Shown here piece after piece: positions 1-8,547 of a DNA stretch of 64,000 nt. Where the stretch lies: positions 93,210-157,209 of the forward strand of contig JAAYVE010000046.1 in assembly GCA_012517315.1 (NCBI GenBank). The letters run 5' to 3'. The stretch is from Deltaproteobacteria bacterium. Its GTDB lineage: Bacteria > Desulfobacterota > Syntrophobacteria > Syntrophobacterales > Syntrophobacteraceae. Below the pieces are notes generated by a model. It was given only the letters and a program-made list of their open reading frames with translations. It had not been told where the DNA came from and ran no database searches. A program made the position numbers and the translations under genes. Positions within the stretch are counted from its first letter, which is position 1. Each line of letters begins with the position of its first letter.

Positions 1-79
1 AATCCACTCTCGCCATGGTCTTGATGACGTGTACGGCAGCGGCGAGGAAAGAATTGATGATCCTGACGTCAAAGGCCAT
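1..79 (-). CDS. cheX: CheX-like chemotaxis phosphatase, 5' end only
   Basis: Only the first 26 codons lie in the window; the gene runs off the left edge. The minus strand from the ATG at 79-77 stays open to base 1 and reads MAFDVRIINSFLAAAVHVIK and onward. The core, iNpFl.a.hvlktMa, is how CheX proteins (CheC/CheX/FliY phosphatases that dephosphorylate CheY) usually begin. An AGAGG sits about 10 bases upstream of this ATG on the minus strand. The gene is divergent from the acyltransferase at 264. The catalytic E-x2-N motif lies outside the window, so the call rests on the N-terminus alone. Confidence 0.62.
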   Translation of the reverse strand, partial: MAFDVRIINSFLAAAVHVIKTMARVD

Positions 80-263
80 GGGACATGGATCCTCTTGATT
101 TCGATGAAAAAGTGGAGCCAAAACCATCTCGGGTGGCACGGTGAGTAAATACGCCACTTATCGATTCAAAGCAAGTCGTAACAAAAGCGTGGAAGCATTT
201 CCCCGCGCCGTGGTGCGTCGCTCTCCCGGTCGATGGGCTTCTGATCAAAGAAAGATCCCGTTC

Positions 264-1193
264 ATGCTTTCCTTTCTTCCCGGTCCTGTCCGCGGTGCTC
301 TCACGTTGCTGATCATTGGGCTGAGCACCCTGGTTTGCATCCTGGTCCTCTACACGATTGCCGCCCTGAAGTTGCTCCTGCCCTTCAACGGCGCCAGGCG
401 GATCTTCAACCCGATCCTCACCCGAACCGCCGGTGTTTGGGTCTCTTTGAACAATTGCCTATTTCCCCTGATGCACAGAATGCGATGGGATATCAACGGA
501 GTGGAGAATCTACGCCGAGATCGGTGGTATCTCGTCTGTTGCAACCACCAGTCGGGAGCGGATATCCCGGTGCTCCAGAAGGTCTTTCACCGCCGTATTC
601 CCTTCATTCGTTTCTTCATCAAGAGGCAGCTCCTTTGGATGCCCTTCCTGGGGCTTGCATGGAAGATTCTGGATTATCCGTTTGTGAATCGTCATTCCCA
701 GGAGTATCTGCAGAGGCATCCACACCGTAGGGAAGAGGACCTGGCAACGATCCGGAAAGCATGCGCCCGGTTCAAGGACGCACCCACCAGTATACTGAAC
801 TTTGCGGAAGGGACCCGGCTCACGCGTGTAAAACAGATTGAGCAGGGTTCTCCGTACCTGCACCTGCTGAGGCCTAAGGCAGGGGGCATGGCCCTAGCCC
901 TGGCCTCCATGGGAGAGATGTTCTCCGCCATTCTGGACGTGACCATCCTCTATCCCCATCGTGTCCCCCGATTGTGGGATCTGCTTTGCGGCCGTGTTGA
1001 GCGGGTGGTGGTTCACGTTCGCCATCGGCCTGTTCCTGGCGAGTTCCTCTCCGGTGACTACGCAGGCGACCCGCAGTTCAGAGAGCGTTTCAAGAAGTGG
1101 TTGAATGAGTTGTGGCGCCAAAAGGACGATCTCATGGGCGTGATCCTGGACGATGAAAAAAAGCGGACGAGAGGCGGTGAAAACCATGCATAA
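264..1193 (+). CDS. YihG-type 1-acyl-glycerol-3-phosphate acyltransferase family protein
   Basis: A membrane-bound PlsC-family acyltransferase of 309 residues. PlsC enzymes transfer an acyl chain to the sn-2 position of lysophosphatidic acid. Near the N-terminus (about residues 8-35) there is a strong membrane segment. It is followed by the HX4D catalytic box in NHQSGAD, a KRQLLWMPFLG stretch and the acceptor-site box FAEGTR. The order, the C-terminal WLNELWRQKD and the overall length fit the E. coli YihG subfamily better than PlsC proper. The frame is open from a GTG at 141, but the ATG at 264 is preferred: it places the membrane helix at the N-terminus as in YihG and has an AAAGAAAG-like site upstream. 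The 3' end overlaps the next small gene by 8 bases, so the two are probably co-transcribed. Confidence 0.88.
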   Translation: MLSFLPGPVRGALTLLIIGLSTLVCILVLYTIAALKLLLPFNGARRIFNPILTRTAGVWVSLNNCLFPLMHRMRWDINGVENLRRDRWYLVCCNHQSGADIPVLQKVFHRRIPFIRFFIKRQLLWMPFLGLAWKILDYPFVNRHSQEYLQRHPHRREEDLATIRKACARFKDAPTSILNFAEGTRLTRVKQIEQGSPYLHLLRPKAGGMALALASMGEMFSAILDVTILYPHRVPRLWDLLCGRVERVVVHVRHRPVPGEFLSGDYAGDPQFRERFKKWLNELWRQKDDLMGVILDDEKKRTRGGENHA

Positions 1194-1380
1194 GAAATAT
1201 CATCTTTGCGGTTATCCGGTGGAATGCGCCGAAAGCGGTGGAGAGAACGCAGAGCCGGCGGCGTTTTTTGACGGGCTCAGATCCGGCGAGCCGCTGAGTC
1301 TTTGCCCCGCATGCGGAGTGCCCCTGAGGATGGAAGATCTCCAGGACTACTGGGACGACCTTGAAATGGAACTCCACTGA
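1186..1380 (+). CDS. Small cysteine-pair (zinc-ribbon-like) protein
   Basis: A 64-residue acidic protein that begins at an ATG inside the last codons of the acyltransferase gene (8-base overlap, typical of translational coupling). It has cysteines near the N-terminus (LCGYPVEC) and a later CPAC pair, together resembling a small treble-clef or zinc-ribbon protein. The tail DYWDDLEMEL is acidic. I do not recognise a named family. In-frame alternative starts exist upstream (from 1153), but they would run further into the acyltransferase gene. Function unknown; the coupling suggests a link to lipid metabolism, but that is inference only. Confidence 0.6.
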   Translation: MHKKYHLCGYPVECAESGGENAEPAAFFDGLRSGEPLSLCPACGVPLRMEDLQDYWDDLEMELH

Positions 1381-1863
1381 TGGGACGGCCGAAGTGAAGA
1401 ACGAATCTGTCGGAACTAATGTGGGATCCCACGGTTCGTCCCTCGATTCCATCATTCTTGGGGGCAATCGCTTCTTCATTGCTTGCTGCAGGGCTCATGA
1501 CCCGGTCCGTCAAGCCTCCCGTGGTTCGTCCCCGCCCGGAAATCCTTTTTTGCCCTACGTCCACTGCGGGGTCCACGGCGGTGGGACAAAAGGAAACAGG
1601 GGAGGCCGATCCATTCACGTGAAAGAAAGATGGAAAGTCCGCTCCTTGTGTCCCCGGTGAAACTCCTCGCCATTGTCTTACCCGGATGTTGCCAACACAT
1701 CGATCCGCTGGAAAAAGGTCTCATAATCTGAATCCCTTGTGCCGTTATTAGAGGGGAGAAGGGGGCGGTTGATTCCCAGTCGTCCGCTTGTGTTTCTGGC
1801 GGATTCATCTCCCGTTGCCGCATCTGCGGCGCAGCGGTCAATGTGATTCACTGAAAAAAAAGA
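1381..1863. other. Intergenic stretch, nothing convincing
   Basis: About 480 bases between the small cysteine protein and the HEAT-repeat gene. Short open frames exist on both strands, but none has a good ribosome site or recognisable protein. I see no strong promoter hexamers or terminator. Confidence 0.5.
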
Positions 1864-4263
1864 ATGAGCAAATCAAGTCAAACATTCTATGGGTTCGGTC
1901 CTCCATCCCGGGGATGGCACCAGGACACGCCACTGGATACAAGGCTGCTCGGGCAGGCGGTCATCGAGCTCAATATCGCCAGGAAGAACTGTTCTATATA
2001 TCCAAGCGGCCATGTTCAGCTGTCCAGAAGCATCGATCGCGCCTACCAGGCACTGATAAAGGTTCTTGAAACGGTCCCCCGGGTGACCTTGGGGTCTGCA
2101 AAGGATTGCCTGTTTGTTGGAGACCATTCCCTGGATCAGAAAAACCCGGTCTTCAAGGATTTCGCACTGGCACTCTACAGTAGAGACATGGCGGCAATCG
2201 GCTTCAGCGCCGGACTGGAGAGGGAGGAGATATTGAGTCTTTGCCGGGTTCTCACCCTGGAGACCGAAGCCATCCGTGAGGCCGGAGGAATTGGTCCATT
2301 GATGGAGAGGACCCCGCTCCAGCATATCCACGTGCAGCCATTGGACTATACGGGGCTGCATCTCACGGAAGAAAAGGAGATCCCCGCCGCAGGGGACAAG
2401 GAAAAGAACCGGGTTTCAGTGGAGATCTGGCGTTCCTTCGTGTCGCGACTCATTTCCCATGAACTGGACGCGCACGGTCAACCGGATTACCTGGCAAAGA
2501 GGCGGAAGGTGGACCCCTCACAGGTCGCCGAACTCCTCAACAGCGGCGCACTGGATGTCAGGTCTGCCCTCGAAAGCTATGAGCACACCATCGCGAGATA
2601 CCTCCGGGAGACGACCGGTGAACAACCCATGGAGAACCTCATCTCGCTGCTTCGCGATCTCAAACCCGCCCTGAGGAGCCAGTTCCTTTCCCTGACCTTC
2701 GATCATACGGCGGGCAATGGGGACGAAAGGTTGCTGGATGCCTTCCCGTGCGATGTGGTGGTGGACATTCTCCAACAGGCGAATGAGGAGGGTAAGGAAA
2801 TCTCCCCGACCCTCATTTCCCTCCTTGAAAAGCTCTCCCGTTACGAAGCGGCCCAACCGGTCAAGGCCGAAGATCAAGGTTTCCCCAAGAGGCGGGAAAA
2901 CACGACCGAGCCAATGAGCCGCGAGGGAATGCACCAACTCTTTCACCGGGAATCCTATGAAACTTACGTTGACGAGGACTACAAGGCTCTCCTCAGGACG
3001 TTCATCACCTCCGGCAACACTGGAGGCGCTAAAGGGGCTGCTCCCGATCCCCCTGACCTGAATGAAGCGCCTGCACACGGCCTGCAGCGCCCGGCCCGGT
3101 TTCAGGAAGTATCCCGCAACGTTTTTGCAAGTTCGGTTGAGGATGATGAACTCAACCTGCGCCTTGCCAAGATGATCCTCGCCCTTATGGACAGGCCTAT
3201 GGATCTGGAGGATTATCGCGGCTTTTCAGGCAGGCTGATCCCGCTGGTTCCCGATCTCCTCGCCGCCGGCGAGGTGGGCGTTTGCATGGAAACCGTCGAG
3301 ATGTTCAGACGCCATGCTGGGGAAATGGCGCAAGCATTCCGAGAGGTTGCCGGCGAATGCCTTCTTGCATTCAATTCGTCTCGCATTGCGGAAGCTGCGG
3401 TGGCGGCCCTTGAGAGATGCCCTAGGGAATCCCTGGACACTGCGGTGTCTTTCGTCGCTCAGCTGGGTTCTCAATGTATTTCGAAAATCGTGCGATTGTA
3501 TGCCCAGGAGGAGTATCCGAGCAAACAGGAGTCTCTTCTTCACGTCCTGGCGGGTTTCGGTGAGGAGGTTCTCGGTGAGGCGAGCAAGCTCCTGGAAAGG
3601 GAACCGGAGCATGTGGTGCGCAATGTCCTGCTGTTGATTCAAAGGACTGGTTCCACAAAGACCCACGAGGAGGCGCTTGTCCGCATCCGGGCACTCACGT
3701 CTCACGTGAGCCGGAATGTACGGCAGGACGCTCTGGTCACCATGCTGCAACTCAAAGATCCGCAGGCTGCCTTCTATCTGCGAAGGGCTTTGAAATCCAT
3801 TGATTTCCGGGAGAGTCGCCAAGCGATTCTCCTGGCGGGGAACTACCGGGTTTCAGCGGTTGTGGAGGACCTGCTTCAATTGATCGTCCGGTTTCCTCTC
3901 AAGAAAAAAGCTTTCAGAAGGAACGAGGCAATCATCCAGTCGTTGGGGAGCATCGGCGATGCGCGGGCCATACCTTCTCTCAAGAACCTTGTGAGAAGGT
4001 CATGGAGCCTGCGTCCCGGTTTGTTCCGTCACATGCGGTTCATTCTCTTTTTATCCCTCTCGGGGTATCCGGGAGAGCACATCTTCCCGCTCCTGGAGAC
4101 GGGGAGGGGTTGTGAGGATCCCAGGATCCGCAGGATTTGCGAGAATCTTGCCAGGAGTCCGGAAGTTCGTGTAGAGACGCAGGACGGCACTCAAGGGGAA
4201 TCAGCTTTCAGGGGAGCAACCCTCTGGATTGATGGAGCCCCGGCAGAGGAGCCGATGGATTGA
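1864..4263 (+). CDS. HEAT-repeat protein with an HD-GYP-associated N-terminal domain
   Basis: A 799-residue soluble protein. Residues about 25-140 (LGQAVIELNIARKNCSIYPS and on to GLEREEILSLCRVL) resemble the N-terminal region of the HD-GYP protein directly downstream: an LNxA...N helix, a YxxxH step, an AYQxL helix, then an LFVGD strand. The two genes therefore share a paralogous sensory or docking module. The C-terminal half (about 430-770) is helical with HEAT/armadillo-like units, for example RNVRQDALVTMLQLKDPQAA and IIQSLGSIGDARAIPSLKNL. I see no catalytic motif. The likely role is scaffolding or signal transfer with the adjacent HD-GYP protein, 69 bases downstream. The ATG at 1864 has only a weak A-rich upstream site. 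Confidence 0.8.
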   Translation: MSKSSQTFYGFGPPSRGWHQDTPLDTRLLGQAVIELNIARKNCSIYPSGHVQLSRSIDRAYQALIKVLETVPRVTLGSAKDCLFVGDHSLDQKNPVFKDFALALYSRDMAAIGFSAGLEREEILSLCRVLTLETEAIREAGGIGPLMERTPLQHIHVQPLDYTGLHLTEEKEIPAAGDKEKNRVSVEIWRSFVSRLISHELDAHGQPDYLAKRRKVDPSQVAELLNSGALDVRSALESYEHTIARYLRETTGEQPMENLISLLRDLKPALRSQFLSLTFDHTAGNGDERLLDAFPCDVVVDILQQANEEGKEISPTLISLLEKLSRYEAAQPVKAEDQGFPKRRENTTEPMSREGMHQLFHRESYETYVDEDYKALLRTFITSGNTGGAKGAAPDPPDLNEAPAHGLQRPARFQEVSRNVFASSVEDDELNLRLAKMILALMDRPMDLEDYRGFSGRLIPLVPDLLAAGEVGVCMETVEMFRRHAGEMAQAFREVAGECLLAFNSSRIAEAAVAALERCPRESLDTAVSFVAQLGSQCISKIVRLYAQEEYPSKQESLLHVLAGFGEEVLGEASKLLEREPEHVVRNVLLLIQRTGSTKTHEEALVRIRALTSHVSRNVRQDALVTMLQLKDPQAAFYLRRALKSIDFRESRQAILLAGNYRVSAVVEDLLQLIVRFPLKKKAFRRNEAIIQSLGSIGDARAIPSLKNLVRRSWSLRPGLFRHMRFILFLSLSGYPGEHIFPLLETGRGCEDPRIRRICENLARSPEVRVETQDGTQGESAFRGATLWIDGAPAEEPMD

Positions 4264-4332
4264 CCCTTTGGAGGACGGCGTGGGCCGACCCCTTCGCCGC
4301 CGAACCGACCGTCAGGGCATTTGTTTGTGGTC

Positions 4333-5581
4333 ATGAATGAAATGGTTTTTCACAAAAGTGTGGTTCAAATCCTCTCCCATTTGAACGCAGCCATCACGAA
4401 TCTGCGCCTGTACCTTCAGGTTCACCCCCTGGTGTCCAGGCATCTGGAAAAGGCGTACCAGGAACTGAGGGGGGCTTCTCCGATTCAGGGGAGTATTGAC
4501 TCTCTTTCTGGTGGGTGACGAATTGGTTGTGGAAAACCGATCAATCCTGGGATCAGGCCAGTCTGTTGAAAAGTTCGTCAAAATACTCCGGGAAAAAGGA
4601 GTGGAAAGGATCACGTTCTCGCAGGAAGTGACCCCAGAGGAGTTGCAGGCGCTGGTTGGCGATCTTGCGTCCAGGGAAGGGGAGTCTGTCCGGGGCTGGC
4701 CCGGCATCACGCTGGGCCGGGTGCAGGTGAGGGTCGCCGTGGAAGGGGCTGGGGAGGGAATGAACTGCGAGTCAAAGGAATGCGAGGAGATCCTGGACAC
4801 ATTGTCAGGTATGGATGAGAAGGAGATCGAACGCATTAAGGAACTTTACCTTCTGGCGGAAGGACGCAAGCAAATCAGTATTCATGGTGTGGACGATTCC
4901 GTCCGAAAACTCATCTCCGAAATCCGCCGAAATCTTAATCCCCTGAGCCTGCTGGCAACGGTGAAGTGCACCGATGAGTATACCTTCACACATGTGGTCA
5001 ACGTTTGCATCCTGACGCTCATCCAGGCGGAGAAGCTCGGCTTCGGAGGCAGGCAACTCTATGACATTGGCATGGCGTCTCTCCTCCACGACGTGGGCAA
5101 GACGTTCATACCCGAGGAAATCCTGAGCAAACCCGGAGCCCTCACATCCGATGAGCGTGCCCTCATCGAGACGCATCCCGTTAAAGGAGGTCGCTACCTC
5201 CTGGAAGTGGGTGGAATGCCGAAAGTCGCGGTTTTGGCGGCCATGGAACACCACCTGCGATTCGACGGGTCGGGATATCCCAAGCTCTCGCCCGGATGGA
5301 AGCCGCACATCGTTGCCCAGATGATCACCATAGCCGACGTTTTCGATGCCCTGAGGAGCAGGCGTCCATACAGCGCTCCCAAGCCCATGGAAGAAATCGT
5401 GAAGATTCTCAACAAGGAGAAGGGAACGACTTTCAACCCTTATCTCGTCCGGAATTTCCTGGAAATCATTGCTCCCACAACCGTCGATTCCCATGCCGTA
5501 GCAGAGGGAGACGTCAGGAGACCCGGCCTCGCCGGGACATGCGACGCAAACGTCGCTCCGACAGAAGAAGGCTCTCTCTGA
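4333..5581 (+). pseudogene. HD-GYP domain phosphodiesterase, split by a one-base frameshift
   Basis: HD-GYP proteins hydrolyse c-di-GMP. The 5' part (ATG 4333, stop 4518) and the 3' part (open from about 4469 to 5581) are in different frames. Skipping one G of the G6 run at 4469-4474 joins them into AYQELRGLLRFRGVLTLFLV followed by GDELVVENR. That junction matches the same region of the neighbouring HEAT protein. The catalytic domain is complete: LLHDVGK (about 5082-5102) and HHLRFDGSGYP (about 5250-5282), followed by IADVFDALRSRRPY. A TTG at 4496 could start a shorter protein that keeps the whole HD-GYP domain but loses the first half of the N-terminal module. A homopolymer sequencing error, a true lesion or programmed slippage are all possible. 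Confidence 0.8.
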
Positions 5582-5927
5582 GAGGATCTGCAATAAATCC
5601 ACCTTTCTTCCCAACCTCGGAATCCCAGCTGCTTTTCAACGAATATAGGCCGCACCGGTTTGGCGCAAAGTGTCACGCCTCTTCCGCGTACCGGCGACCC
5701 GCCGTCCTCCGCCTGAATCTCAAAGGACGTTGCACGGTAAAATACCCTTCCATGCTCTAGGTTGCGGTCTCTCTCGGGATGGGGCGGCAGCAGAAAAGCC
5801 CTTTTAGGTTCTAAGAAAAATTGACAATAGTGTGTGACTTGGTTAATGCCTGCGGAAATGTTGCCTCCTGTCCTCGGCGGATCGAGTGGGGCGCTGCGGC
5901 ATCAACACGCACAGAAAGGACCGCGGT
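5582..5927. other. Intergenic stretch upstream of the TerC-family gene
   Basis: About 345 bases with no convincing gene. It holds the possible promoter near 5821 and a purine-rich ribosome site (AGAAAGGA, 5912-5919) for the gene at 5928. Confidence 0.5.
5821..5847 (+). promoter_or_regulatory. Possible sigma70-type promoter for the TerC-family gene
   Basis: A perfect TTGACA at 5821-5826 is followed after 15 bases by GTTAAT (5842-5847, four matches to TATAAT). It lies about 80 bases before the TerC-family start. The spacer is short and the -10 element is imperfect. Confidence 0.35.
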
Positions 5928-6671
5928 ATGGAGTGGATGCTGAATCCAGAATCGTGGATCGCACTGGTGACGCTCACCGGACTGGAGATCGTTTTGGGCA
6001 TCGACAACATCGTCTTCATTTCCATTTTGGTGGGGAAACTCCCCGTGCCCAAACAGACCAGGGCTCGGACGGTCGGCCTGGGGCTGGCCATGATCAGCCG
6101 CATCTTGCTGCTTTTCTCCCTCACATGGATCATGCGATTGACTCAACCGCTTTTCACGATGCTCGGCAATGAGATCTCCGGAAGGGACCTGATCCTCATC
6201 GCTGGGGGGCTTTTTCTCCTGGTGAAGGGCACCCTGGAAATCCACGAAAGGCTGGAAGGGGGTGAGGGGCACGCCCGGGAACCTGTCGCCGCGTCCTACG
6301 CCGGTGTCCTGATCCAGATCATGATCATCGATATTGTCTTTTCCCTCGATTCTGTCATCACCGCCATCGGGATGGCCAATCAGCTCGCCATCATGGTGGC
6401 GGCCGTCGTGATCGCGGTCGTCTTCATGATGATTGCATCGGGGAGCATCAGTCATTTTGTGGAGAGACATCCCACGGTGAAAATATTGGCTCTCAGCTTT
6501 CTTCTGCTCATCGGGTTCGCCCTGATCGTAGACGGACTGGGCCGCCACATTCCCAAGGGTTATATCTATTTCGCCATGGGATTTTCCGTGTTCGTGGAAA
6601 TGCTCAATCTCCGCATGCGACGTAAAGAGGCGTCACCGGTGAAGCTACACGGACCTCACCTGGAAGAGTAA
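5928..6671 (+). CDS. TerC/YgaP-like integral membrane protein (possible metal ion exporter)
   Basis: A 247-residue TerC-family protein with about seven membrane helices. The two acidic helix motifs that define the family are both present: GLEIVLGIDNIVFISI near residue 18 and a second DIVFSLDSVITAIGMA near residue 140. In characterised members the paired acidic residues bind Mn2+ or other divalent metals for export or for loading exported enzymes. The ATG at 5928 is chosen for its AGAAAGGA site and because the protein then starts MEWMLNPESW, as usual for the family. The gene is monocistronic and convergent with the small HAD gene. Its substrate cannot be read from the sequence. Confidence 0.88.
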   Translation: MEWMLNPESWIALVTLTGLEIVLGIDNIVFISILVGKLPVPKQTRARTVGLGLAMISRILLLFSLTWIMRLTQPLFTMLGNEISGRDLILIAGGLFLLVKGTLEIHERLEGGEGHAREPVAASYAGVLIQIMIIDIVFSLDSVITAIGMANQLAIMVAAVVIAVVFMMIASGSISHFVERHPTVKILALSFLLLIGFALIVDGLGRHIPKGYIYFAMGFSVFVEMLNLRMRRKEASPVKLHGPHLEE

Positions 6672-6812
6672 ACGCTACCGCGTTCGCCTGAGGGAACACC
6701 CGAAATGCGGCGGTATGGACCGCTGCAGCGCTCTCTTTCTTCAATCGCGAGGGGAAACGGAGGCGGCCTGAGGCGACCGAGGGCGTGATTCAACGGTGGG
6801 CAGTGCCGAATC

Positions 6813-7283
6813 TCAGGATCGCAGGGTTGCCGTCAATCGCAGGGGAAAAAGCAAAAGATCCAGGGCATCCAAGATGTCGCGGCACACCACGTCCCCGCTG
6901 AAAAGGGCTTCCGGCGATACGCCCTCACCCAGCACGACCGCAATGCCCAGGGCGGCTTCCTTGAGCATCAGTCGATCGTTCCTGCCGTTTCCCACGGCGA
7001 CACAGTGCTCGGGCCCGAGGTTGCGCAGGTATTCCCCCTTGGCTTCGGCCTGGTTTTCCAGGGGGATGACGGTGACCTGGCAGGGGACTTGGGAAAGGGA
7101 GCGGCCCACCGTCCCAAACGTGTCGGCGGTGAGCACATGGATCTTCATCTGCTGGGAGAGGGTCTTGAGGCGTTGCTCCACACCCTTTACGAGTCGCCCG
7201 TCGAGGGCGATGGTTCCGTTGTAGTCCAGCACCAGGTGTTGAAAACTCAACTGCTTGAAACCGGGAATCGTGATCTCGATCAT
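6813..7283 (-). CDS. Soluble P-type-ATPase-like HAD family hydrolase
   Basis: A 156-residue protein with HAD motif I as LDYNGTIALDG (Asp20; the usual second Asp is Asn22) and motif IV as GNGRNDRLML. The missing second aspartate and the short length with no cap domain match the predicted soluble P-type ATPase group (COG4087-like), whose function is not settled. It is the last gene of a minus-strand run that includes the activator ATPase, 325 bases upstream. That distance argues against tight coupling. Convergent with the TerC-family gene. Confidence 0.78.
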   Translation of the reverse strand: MIEITIPGFKQLSFQHLVLDYNGTIALDGRLVKGVEQRLKTLSQQMKIHVLTADTFGTVGRSLSQVPCQVTVIPLENQAEAKGEYLRNLGPEHCVAVGNGRNDRLMLKEAALGIAVVLGEGVSPEALFSGDVVCRDILDALDLLLFPLRLTATLRS

Positions 7284-7608
7284 TTGAATACCGGGTTGAT
7301 TTATCAGCCTTTTTCCCGGAGGGAATCTTTTCGATTGGGAGTGCGTCTTCCTCGATCCCCAAATTACATTGAACCCTCGATGGGAAGCAACCCCTTAACC
7401 GACCTTTCAATCAGTCGTCTGGCTTCTTTTCTCACAGAGTCGGAGAAACGGCGAGTTTTCTCCGGCACGGCAGATCCGGGTGAGGCTGACTCACTGAGGC
7501 GAAGGGGGGATAGAGGCGCTCGAATGTAGCGCCCGAAACATTTCTATGCCGAATGATCCAGGGAGAAATCCGTCAGGTGGAAGACCGGCTTGATCTCGGC
7601 CAGCGAAG
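7284..7608. other. Intergenic stretch, nothing convincing
   Basis: About 325 bases between the HAD gene and the activator ATPase, both on the minus strand. I see no supported gene and no clear terminator. Confidence 0.5.
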
Positions 7609-8394
7609 TCAATCCGTGCCCGTTGCGGTCCTGGAACCGTAAACGGCTGCGCCCAAAGCCCCCAGCATGTCAGGCTCTTGGGGAACGAGAACAGGAGTGT
7701 TCAATTGTTCCTCCAGCAACTGTTTCACGCAAGCGTTGTGGGCGACTCCCCCTGCAAAAAGGACGGGCTGCTCCACTCCAACCCGGCGGAGCATGGAGAG
7801 AGTCCTTTGGACAATGGCCATGTGCAGTCCCATGGCGATGTTTTCCGGTCTCTCCCCCCTTGCCATGAGTGAGGTAGCCTCGCTTTCGGCAAACACCGTG
7901 CACATGCTGCTGATCTGGATGCGACGGTCAGCTTGCAGGGCGAACACGCCGAAGGATTCGATGGGCACCTGGAGCGCCGTTGCCATGAATTCGAGGAACT
8001 TGCCGGTTCCGGCAGCACAGCGGTCATTCATTTCGAACCGGGAGACCTTGCCGTGAGGATCCAAGGCGATGGCTTTGGTATCCTGGCCTCCAATATCCAA
8101 CACCGTGCGAACGCCTGGGAAAAGGCGGGTCGCGCCCAGGGCGTAGCCCTGGATTTCGGTGATGGTGAGAATGTTGAGATTGCTGAAAGCCTCGGCAAAA
8201 AGCTTGCGTCCATAGCCTGTCGCCACGATCTGATCCGCCCGGACGCCCTCCATGATCTTTCTGCACTGCCCGACGGGGTCGAAAGTGGTGGCTGTTTTCA
8301 CCTGATGGACTCTGCTCCCGTTTTCCATCACCACCAATTCGATGGATCTCGATCCGATGTCAATGCCCGCTGTGCACATCGCACTGGAACCCAT
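7609..8394 (-). CDS. BadF/HgdC-type ATP-dependent activator for a double-cubane protein (YjiL-like)
   Basis: A 261-residue ASKHA-fold ATPase. These homodimers carry one [4Fe-4S] cluster at the subunit interface and use ATP hydrolysis to push a low-potential electron into a partner enzyme. Visible motifs are GIDIGSRSIELV (phosphate 1), DIGGQDTKAI (phosphate 2), NDRCAAGTGKFLE (Cys126, cluster ligand), SSMCTVFAESE (Cys165, cluster ligand) and LFAGGVAHN (adenosine). The start at 8394 is preferred to frame-open codons further upstream because it gives the normal family length. The partner gene lies directly upstream (153-base gap, same strand). The gene order resembles the yjiM-yjiL pair of E. coli. 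Confidence 0.9.
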   Translation of the reverse strand: MGSSAMCTAGIDIGSRSIELVVMENGSRVHQVKTATTFDPVGQCRKIMEGVRADQIVATGYGRKLFAEAFSNLNILTITEIQGYALGATRLFPGVRTVLDIGGQDTKAIALDPHGKVSRFEMNDRCAAGTGKFLEFMATALQVPIESFGVFALQADRRIQISSMCTVFAESEATSLMARGERPENIAMGLHMAIVQRTLSMLRRVGVEQPVLFAGGVAHNACVKQLLEEQLNTPVLVPQEPDMLGALGAAVYGSRTATGTD

Positions 8395-8547
8395 AAAAGG
8401 GTGCTCCGATGTCGGGAGGCTCCCGCAACCTTGCGCAGGAGCCTCAAACGAAGGATTTGCCCCCTGCTCCCGCAAACCCGTGATCTTCCGCCGCACCAGA
8501 CATCCCTTGGGGGAAGAGGGGAGAAGTGGTGGGGGAAGAGCCCAATC

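Noticed and set aside
2..148. Plus-strand open stretch at the left edge that could be the tail of another gene
   Set aside because: The minus strand reads as the N-terminus of a CheX-like protein with a ribosome site, which explains the region better.
4365..4385. GGTTCAAATCC, resembling a tRNA T-arm
   Set aside because: It lies inside the HD-GYP reading frame, and no acceptor, D or anticodon stems fit around it.
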